From positions 2,903,307 to 2,967,306 of the forward strand of contig NW_004624795.1 of the NCBI RefSeq assembly GCF_000247695.1: DNA of 64,000 bases, in the 5' to 3' direction. The notes under the pieces were generated by a model. That model made no database searches, was not told where the DNA came from, and saw only the letters and a list, made by a program, of their open reading frames with translations. Shown in pieces: positions 56,130 to 64,000 of this stretch; within the stretch, counting starts at the first letter, position 1, and each line of letters starts with the position of its first letter. Source of the stretch: Heterocephalus glaber (lineage: Eukaryota > Chordata > Mammalia > Rodentia > Bathyergidae). A program made the position numbers and the translations under genes.

Positions 56130-56151
56130 CTATTTATAAACTTTCCAGGAA
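56130..56151. promoter_or_regulatory. MEF2-type and STAT-type sites
   Basis: CTATTTATAA (56130-56139) matches YTAWWWWTAR. TTCCAGGAA (56143-56151) matches TTCNNNGAA. They sit 130 bp from the AP-1/octamer pair. Confidence 0.4.
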
Positions 56152-56425
56152 AACACACTGTGCACAGAAAGCCACAGCTGCCCCCCTCGTCCCCATCTGC
56201 AGACGGGGCGAGGGAGCGGCACTGACCACTGCTCCCTTATTCCCCTTTCTCCGGGCCTCTGGCCTCAGTTCTCGATGCTCCATCCTCCCAGCAAGCCCAG
56301 ACCCTTGGGGAAGGGGTAGGCTGGGGCTCTCCAGCTAGGACAGGTATGGGAACCCTGAGCCCTCCAGGGGGACTGGGGACGTCGGAAGTGCAGCTTTTGT
56401 GGGGAGTTTTTTGCTGTGTAAAAGC

Positions 56426-56664
56426 TTTTTTTTTTTTTTTTTTGGTACCAGGGATCAAACTCAAGGTCCTTGGGCTTTTGAGGCAGGTGGCGGAACCACT
56501 GAGCTAAATCCCCGGCCCCTGTTTTGTTTTTTTGAGACAGAGTCTCCATACATCATCCAGTCTGGCCCTGAGCTCACTATGTAGCCCCGGCTGGCCTTGA
56601 ACATGCGGTGATCCTCCTGCCTCAGCACTCAGTGCCAAGTGCTGGGATTACAACGTGCACCATC
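56426..56664 (-). mobile_element. ID-like SINE followed by B1 SINE
   Basis: ID to 56518 with an 18-base T tail; reverse B1 from 56519. Confidence 0.82.
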
Positions 56665-57843
56665 TTGGCACTGGGTGTGGCCACTGCCCCGCCTCATCTC
56701 AGAAGAACGTATCTGAAGTCTCACCCCTGTGTGCTTCCCCAAAGCCCAAGTTCTGCTCAAGCTCCAGAGCTGCCTGGTCCCCAGGTACCACAGTATCAGC
56801 ACAGATGGCTGAGCAGCAGGAGGGGCGCTGGACAGCCCCAGCCCCAGGGCAGGGCAGGCTCCAGAGGAAGAGGTGGGGGTCTCTGCAACTCAGGATCTCC
56901 GAGGCCCCAGTTCACTGAGGAGTCGCCCAGACCGGCATCGGGCTCCCCCTTGGAAACACAGTAGTAGGTGAAAGGGCAGGGGCACCCCCGCCCAGGGAGC
57001 AGGAGCTGCCCATGGGGAAGGAAGAAAACAGGAAGAGGAAGAGATGAGCCTGCAGGCCACAGCCAGACCACAGGCGTGCAGGACCACACACCGGGAGCTC
57101 TGTCTGGGGGGCCATGGGGCACAAAGGGGACCCCCCAGCTGGAAACCACCGGCCTCCACCCAGCTTGGCACGGGCTTTCCCCACCCTCATCTTGCCGGCT
57201 GCCCCCTCAGCCTGCCTCCCCCCTCCGCCATGCAGGAAGCTGGCACCTCACAGTCAGGGGACCAGGGGCTTAGCAGAGGGACAGGACGGAGCACAGGGCT
57301 CTCCCCCAGCTGGTCGCCCCAGCTTGCAGGACTCTGCCTCCCAGGCACACTGCTAGCAGGCCTGTGGCCACCAGCCCCCTCCCTTCCCTCCCGGGGGACA
57401 GAGCTGCAGGGAAGCCAGGAACAGCCCCCTCCCAGCCTCCCAGCCTCCCAGCCAGGATATCCTTTTGGCTCGGGCCCCAGAGCAGGCCTGAGTCAGACCG
57501 TGCCCCGCCCACACCCCCACCCTGGACCCCCCCGGGCCTTCCTATTCCACACCCAGCCCCTCCGCAGGGCTACAAAGGGGGAACCTCCTCCCCTCTCCTC
57601 CCCAGCTGAGCCAGGAGCTCTGTCTACAATGTGCTACTGCCTCCCCAAGGGTCAGGGACAGAGCCGCTACAGCTGCACCCCCAGCCCCAAAACACACAGT
57701 GGGGACCCCGCCCAGACTGAGTCCCAAGGAGCTGCAGAAACTCCCTGGGGAAGGTGCCTTTCCACCACCAAGTGCAGGTTGGAAGAGGTCTCCAAACTGT
57801 GCAGGAGATGGTAAGATGGGATATTTTTTAACATTTTATTTAA

Positions 57844-58163
57844 GCTGTATGTAGTGATGCACACCTGTGATCCCACCATTCAGGAGGCTGAGGCACAAGG
57901 ATCTCCATGATTTGGAGGTCAGCCTTGGCTACACAGTGAGTTCAAGACCAGCCCAGACAACACTGTGAGACCCTTCCTCAAAAAAAAAAAATTAGGGCCA
58001 GGGATTTACCTCAGTGGTTTCGCCACCTGCTGCGCAAATGCAAGGACCCGAGTTCGATCCCTGGTACCAAAAAAAAAATTAGGGCCGGGGATTTAGCTCA
58101 GTGGTGCTGCCACTTGCCTAGCAAGCACAAGGTCCTGAGTTCAATCCCCTCTACCAAAAAAAA
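57844..58163 (+). mobile_element. B1 followed by two tandem ID-like SINEs
   Basis: B1 57844-57993; ID 57995-58078; ID 58082-58163. The two ID copies differ in the anticodon-like loop, so they are separate insertions at A-tails. Confidence 0.83.
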
Positions 58164-58194
58164 CCCATATATGTATATATATAACATATATATT

Positions 58195-58356
58195 GCAGTA
58201 CTGGGGATCGAACCCTAAGCTCCATCCCCAACCCTTGGTTTTTTTTAATTTTGAGACAATGTCTCACTAAATTGCCCAAGCTGAGTTCAAAATTGTGATC
58301 TTTCTGTCTCAGCCTCCCAGAGTGCTAGGAATCCAGGCACGTGCTGCCACTCCTGG
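58195..58356 (-). mobile_element. composite B1-ID SINE
   Basis: agtactggggatcgaaccct, T run, gagacaatgtctcactaaat. Confidence 0.72.
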
Positions 58357-59450
58357 CTGAATTGGGGCCTTAGGAGGCAGAGGGGATGCAAAGGCCAGAT
58401 CAGTCACTCATGGTCACAGCCACAGTCGGGTACAGCCAGCCGCAGCCACAGTCTCCCGACATTCAGTCTGAGTGGGTGACTGTGACTCCTTCCACAGACA
58501 GAAGTCTTGGGGGCCCCTGGGGGAACCGGGGCATCCGAGACCACACACACTCACCCTGAAAGGGCCCCTAGACGGCCCCCCAAGTCCCCCTCCCAACTGC
58601 AGGCCTTGGGAGGGACAGCTCTCCCCCAGCAAGAAACAGGGGTAGTGCCTACGGCAGCCATCACCATGACAACCAACAACAAACATCCCGGGAACCACAC
58701 TGGGACAGGAAGTGGCAGCCACGTGACAGGAAGAAGTTTTCTCTTACAGTTGAGGGGGAGTGACGAAAACTGTTCGCAGCCACTGGAGAATCAGCTTGCC
58801 CCCAGGTTTCCCCCACTGGAGCCGGAGGGAAGGGGGTGCCTCGAGAAGGGTGGTCATCGCCCCCCGCACACCGTGTGCACGGTCAGTCAGTGCAGTGGCT
58901 GGGCCTCCCTCACTGCCTGCCACTCACTGCCCCCCTCGGTCCCCCGCCTGTTCACTTCCTGCCGTGACTGGAGATCAGAGAACTCCTCACCGCAGCTTCC
59001 CCTTCTCAAGTCTCGATTCCTGGACTGAAGGGTTTCACTGCGGGGCAAGGGACAGAGGGAAGGAGGGCTAGGGACCCGCAGTAGGACCCGGGGGCTGGAG
59101 GCTCCAGGAGGAGGGGCCGGGAGGAAGCCACTCCCAGGTAGGTGTGTGCACACGGCACAGAGTGGGCCCCAGTGACCTACGCGCTGCCTGACCTCGGCAG
59201 TTCTGCAGAGGCAGCGGCGGGGCCCAGGCTCCGCCAGGACACCCCTCGGGCCTCAGGGTTCCTCTCAGGTGTCCCTGGCCTCCGGGCAGCCGAGGTCCCA
59301 GCCGTGCCCAGCCCCATGCGCCTCTCCTGCCCTTGGCGCTGAGGGATCCCCTCCCTCCTCCAAGGTGCCCGCCCAGGCGAGGGCACCTTGGCCGGAGGTG
59401 GGGAATGGAACCTCCCTCCGCCCCCTCCCCTTCTTTGCAGATGTCCCAGA

Positions 59451-59460
59451 CTATATTTAG
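59451..59460. promoter_or_regulatory. MEF2-type site
   Basis: CTATATTTAG, perfect YTAWWWWTAR, in an AT-richer patch (59440-59545) of GC-rich RARA intron 1. Confidence 0.4.
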
Positions 59461-60052
59461 CCCAAACCGGGCGGCCAGCCAAACCCAGACTCCCCACTGG
59501 CCTGGAGCTGAGCTCCCAGTTTTTATGCAATTAAAACATTAACCGAGAACCAGCCCATCCGCCGCCCCAAAACAGGAGCAGGGCTCTGCAAACTCCCAGC
59601 CCTGCAGTCTCCAGTGTGGGGGTCCTCAGGCAGGTCAGGGGCATGGAGCCCGAGATGGGGTGACCCTTGGGGAGTGGGGGCAGGGGGAGGGGTCTGCCCG
59701 ACTGCAGAAATTCCACCTGTCACTCTGCAGCCCCCTCTGTCGCCAGCTCCAGTTACAGGGCTGGGGTTGGCAACAGGTGCTGGCCAGGCTGGCAGCAGGC
59801 TAATCCCCCCACCAGCTCCCTGGGCTGACGGCGGTGCCTGGAGGTCCAGCAGGGGCCCCCCAGGGCAGGATGCGAGATGGAAGGAGTCATCGCTGTCCCC
59901 CGGGGTGGACAGTGCCCCTCGGTCGGGCCACCCCGGTGTGCTAGAGCCCCTGGGGGAGCCAGGGAAGACCTCGTTCCTCAGCACCTGTTTCATCCCCACA
60001 GTGCCAGGCAGGCGGGCTAGAGTGTGGGAGGCCCGTCTGCCTCTGCCGCCGC

Positions 60053-60076
60053 CTCCTCCTCCTCCTCCTCCTCCTC
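60053..60076. repeat. (CCT)n triplet run
   Basis: About eight CCT/TCC triplets in RARA intron 1. Confidence 0.85.
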
Positions 60077-62765
60077 TCCAAATTCCAGGAACAGGCTAGG
60101 GGGGCTCCAGTTTCGGGGAGAGACGGGGAGCAGGTGGGCGGTCCCAGCTGGGGGCGCCGGAGAGGGGTGAGGACCGGAGTGGGGCGGGAGGCAAGATCCA
60201 GACAGCCAGAGACACCCACGCCCAAGCCAGACAGGACAGACACACCGACGCTGACACATTCTCACACTCGGGGCCAGGTCCCTGCACACCACCCGCCCTG
60301 GAGGGACACCCAGACGCCCTCAGCCAACCCTGCCAAGTCCCAGCACACTCCCTGGACACACACGGAGATCCGGGCCCTGCCTCCCACCCCATGTCCCCCC
60401 CAAACCGTGTGAGCTCCAGACAGCAGTGGAGGGAGGGAAGACAGCAGGCGTCAGAGAGGGTGTGCGGCCAGAGCCTGGAAGCCAGGAGTATCAGTTGCCA
60501 CACTCCTTTCCCAAACCCAGCTAAGTCAAGACAGTCCAGACATCTTGCCAGGGGCCTTGCCAGCTTCCCACACTCCCAAAGACCACACCAGACAGGGCAC
60601 AGGGACACTCCCAGTACTGTCACAGGGTCGGACTCCCTCCCCCAGACCACACGGAGGAGGCTTCAGCACAACATCCCCTCCAGCCTGGCTGGAGGTGCGT
60701 CCTGCCTGCCCCTGCCTCCCAGAGGACTGGGACCGGGCACTGAGGTTTGTTTTGGGGGACAGGCCGCACTGAACTCACACCACACAGTTCTGAGGACCTC
60801 AACGTGGCCTGGGGAGAAAGATCCTTGGAGACCCGCCACCTTCAGAGATCAGATCGTTTAGGGGAGGGGAGCACTCTAACTGGGATCCAAGTCACTATCT
60901 CCAGAACAGACCCGAAGGCCACACAGTGTCCTCTCTCCCACACGAGACGGGGTGGCAGGAACCGCGTCATGGCATATGTGGGTGACTGTGCCCAGTGGGG
61001 GAGGCACAAGAGCGGGCAGGATGGGGCTGCCTACAGCTAGCTTCCTGCCAGGCTGCCGCATGGCTGGAAGTGGTAGGAGGGGAAGTAGAGAAGTGCCCCA
61101 GAGTGGCAGCAAGGGCATTTGGGGTCACACTAAAGACTCAGGGGTTTGGGTGCTGCAGGAGGAGGTGGCCGAGTCCAGGGTCCCTCAAATCTACCGCTGC
61201 ACGGGTCCAGAACCCCAAGTCTGATGGGAGAAGCCTGCGATGATGCCTCCTGCTCACACCCCCAGTGTCCCTGCAAATCCAAGGTTCCCTGGTCCCGTGG
61301 GCCTCCTGCAGTCTGACCCCTCTGACCTCTGTTTCACGGCCCAGGCTCCCAGCCCCTCCTCTGCACCATATTCCACAGCCACAGACTCCCTGGCCTCACT
61401 GTCCCTCTTCCCCCAGGAGGAAGAGCCACACATCCAGCTCCAAGTACTCGTTCCCTTGTCCCCTCCCCCAGACTCATCTCTACCCACCAGGGGAAGCCCC
61501 AAGGCTCTAAGACACCCCCACTCCAACGTGGGGCTGTCCCTGCCCAGCCTCCCCATAGAGCCCTGGAGGGATTTGAGGAGGTCCAGGGCCTGAGCCCTAA
61601 TTTCCTAGCAAGATGAGGGGGGACCCTTACTGAACCAGCTCTTCCCAAACAATCTTGCCCTACAAAGACTGCAGCCAGAGAAAGGGATGAGAAATCAATG
61701 CCTAAGTCTCTCCACTTGGGGGGGGGGGGTCAGCAGCAGAATGAGGGTTGGGGTAGAGTAGCGGGACCTCACCAGCCCCCCCAGAACATATACACTCCTG
61801 TACACAGGCAGCCACAGGAGGTCAGCTGCTTACAGAAGAGGGAGGCCGGTCCAGGGTGGGAGCAGAGGGTACCCTCTATGTCAGCACACTGGGGACCCTA
61901 AGACAGAGAAGAGGTTGGGGAGACTTCTCCAAGCCTAGGGGCTTTTCCGTCAGATTTCCGAGAGTTGTTGGGCACCCCACCTAGCACACAGTGGGGGGCT
62001 GACTCCTTGCCCAGCAGCAGCCTGACAGCCGTGCCCAGTTAGGCGCGTAGGGGACTCAGCCAAGCCCATGTTCCGGCCCCCGCCCCCAGCAGACACACAT
62101 CTGGCTAGCAGCTTCCAAGCCTCGTGGGTAGCACCCGGTCCCAGACATGCTCAGCAGAGCAAGGTCGGCCAGTCTGCTCCTCCGCCTCCACTCACCCCAA
62201 AAGGCTTCCACAACCCCACGCAGCACAAGACCCGGGGACACCCCACCCAACGGCACCAGCTCGCACCCCGCACCCCAATCTCCGCCCGCCTCCACGGGGG
62301 CACCAGCTGAGCGGGCCCCGCCCCCCAGCCTGTCCCTCCGGTGTTGGGGGAGCAGGCGGGTTCTCCCCCAAACCACGGAGCGGCTCAGGTAACCGGAGGG
62401 AGAGGAGGAGGGGCCGGTCCGGTGGGCATCTGATCTCTCCCCAAACAGGTTTGAAAGTCTTTTTGTTTGGCTTGGTTTTGAAGAGAAAAGAGAAAGGAGC
62501 TCCCGGAGGCAGGTCTGCCTCGCTCGAGGCCGGGGACACGCGCGGAGGGCGCCCCAAGCCTCGAGGCTGCACGCGAGGGCTGGGCGCAGACGGGGCTCCC
62601 CGCCCTGCACGCGGCGGCGGCGGCGGGCTGGGGCGCCCAGGGAAGCCCTGCGCCCTGGGGATCCGCCCGCGCCGGGTCCCCGCCCCAGCTCCCATCTCGG
62701 GCAGGCCACGGGCCCCCAATCCCGGCAGCAGCCAAGGGCTCCCCAGATCCCCGGGGAGCAGTTAC

Positions 62766-63060
62766 CTCGCGGCGGGGGCTGAGCCCGTCCGGGTGCCCGC
62801 GGGCACGGCGTCCGCCCGCACTTGGCGCCTCGGCGCGGTGTTGGGGCGCGGGGTCCCGGGAGAGCGACCTCGGGGTCCGGGGCTCAGGGGCGCGGGGCGA
62901 CGGCCGCGGCCATGGCGAGTCACGTGCGGAGGCTGAAACTTTACCCGGAGCCCCAGACTGGGGGGGCGGCGGGGACCGAGAGGGGTGGGGGCGGCCCTCC
63001 TTGGCACCGCCCCTGATCGTCCCAGCCAATCAGAATCAGGGGGCGGGGCCTTGGGCTCGA
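62766..63060 (-). promoter_or_regulatory. RARA: RARA promoter P1 and noncoding exon 1 (inferred)
   Basis: CpG-dense block at the 5' end of RARA. Minus-strand donor GAG/gtaact has its exon edge at 62766. Further upstream lie an E-box GTCACGTG (62919-62926), a CCAAT box (63026-63030, reverse for RARA) and a GC box GGGGGCGGGG (63039-63048). The start site (near 62.95 kb) and first exon are inferred from these signals. Confidence 0.6.
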
Positions 63061-64000
63061 GCCCGCCCCTGTCTCCTTAACAGACCCGGGGAAAGGGCGA
63101 GTCTTAAAGGAGCCGGTCGCGGCTGAGGGCTGGACCGTGGGAATCTGAGAGATTCCCTCCCTCTGAGCCAGAATGGGAGATGCATAGCGCGCGGGGGGCG
63201 GGGACGCGCTGTTCTGTGGAAAGAATGGAAATAGGGCTCGGTGGAGAAAGGCCCGCAGTGTGTGGTAACCCACACTCCCTTCCCCGAGCCACACGCCCAC
63301 ACTCACTCACACACACACCCTTAAACCCGGGAAGAAAGGAGGTGGTGAATGTGGAAGTGAACGCAGTGACTCCTCCCCGCTGCCAAACCCCATCTCTCCT
63401 GATGACAGTCCTCCAGGTCCCCGCTGGAGCTCAGCTGTGTGACCTTGAGCAAGTCACTGCCCCTCTCTGGACCTTAATTTTCTCATTTCCAAAAAGGGAG
63501 AGCGGGTCTCCTGTATGCACGCCTTCCTTAGGCCGGGGGATCTGGCCCAGCCAGGATCCTTGGTCCCCGTGAAGTACCCTTCGCCCAGGGCAGCACTTGG
63601 AGGTCCCGGCAGGGGCGCCCTGGAGCACCCCTCCTGCCTGCAGCCTGGGAAGCAGCTCTCGTCCGAGCTCCAGCCCGATGGGACCTGAGCCGCGCTCCAT
63701 CTGCAGCCCCAGCCCCAGCGCGGCCACAAGCCCCTCCCACCTGCTGCCCTTTTGGGGACGATCGCGTCCCCACCTTTCCCGGTTGGAGCCGTCGCCGCAG
63801 GTGCCCGCAGGATTCCCACGAGGAAGGGCAGCGCCACTCGCCCGGGCCTGCGCCCCAGGGGAGGAGCCCACGGGGTGACCCGAGCAGACCCCTCAGGCCC
63901 ACCAGTCCCCGGACCCCCGCTTTACAGACAGGACCGGGAGGCCAGAGGCGGCCACTAGGCTTTGTGCTCGTTCCACTGCCTGCAGAGCCGGCTCTAGAAC
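63061..64000. other. flank upstream of RARA
   Basis: Moderately GC-rich sequence with one MIR. No exon could be recognised. Confidence 0.5.
63425..63500 (+). repeat. MIR
   Basis: ctcagctgtgtgaccttgag then caagtcactgcccctctctgg, the classic MIR core. Confidence 0.75.

Larger units (their letters stand above)
50430..62765 (-). other. RARA: RARA first intron
   Basis: About 12.3 kb. Holds an L1 fossil, many SINEs, a MIR, a GGA/TCC triplet run (60053-60076) and two motif-dense segments near 56.0 and 59.5 kb. No coding region supported. Confidence 0.65.

Overview
The window is mammalian nuclear DNA. It has GT-AG introns, CpG-rich promoters, AATAAA poly(A) signals and very dense short retroposons. 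Three retroposon types dominate: a tRNA-derived ID-like SINE with a GGCCGGGGATTTAGCTCAGTGG head and an A/B-box body, a 7SL-derived B1 SINE with the rodent internal duplication, and a composite in which a B1-like half is followed by a degenerate ID half (as in the B1-dID family). This mix points to a rodent outside the mouse/rat family. A hystricognath (guinea pig or naked mole-rat type) is my best guess; a squirrel- or beaver-related lineage is not excluded. Gene content and order match the human chromosome 17q21 block RARA-GJD3-TOP2A, read here in reverse.

Layout. (1) Positions 1-23735 (+): the 3' part of TOP2A, 28 coding exons (human-style exons 8-35, residues about 264-1527), with an open frame throughout and all catalytic motifs visible, then a 1 kb 3'UTR. 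Its introns are packed with SINEs, two ERVL-MaLR-like LTRs, a class II ERV-like LTR and a mariner fossil. (2) 23736-27618: intergenic, SINE-rich, becoming GC-rich. (3) 27619-28461 (+): the single-exon coding region of GJD3 (connexin 31.9). (4) 28462-31500: intergenic between convergent 3' ends, holding an AT-richer island and a candidate GJD3 poly(A) signal. (5) 31500 to about 62960 (-): the whole RARA gene. It has both first coding exons (isoform 1 at 50202-50379, isoform 2 at 42651-42819), seven shared coding exons (38636 down to 32578), the 3'UTR, a retinoid-responsive internal promoter P2 with a DR5 element at 43717-43733, and a CpG-rich distal promoter P1 near 62.8-63.1 kb. (6) 63061-64000: upstream flank with one MIR.

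The genes do not form an operon. TOP2A (decatenation, chromosome segregation), GJD3 (gap junction channel) and RARA (ligand-dependent transcription factor) are independent neighbours. RARA alone shows internal circuitry: its P2 promoter carries a binding site for its own protein. No CRISPR array, genuine tRNA or rRNA gene, or undescribed multigene system was found. The most interesting signals are a SINE whose target-site duplication copied a TOP2A splice donor, motif clusters that look like enhancers in RARA introns, and an inverted pair of mariner 3' ends.

A 132-base N gap lies at 43221-43352. Residue numbers follow the human proteins, anchored on invariant motifs that I counted by hand. 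Repeat family names rest on recognition by eye, not on a library search.
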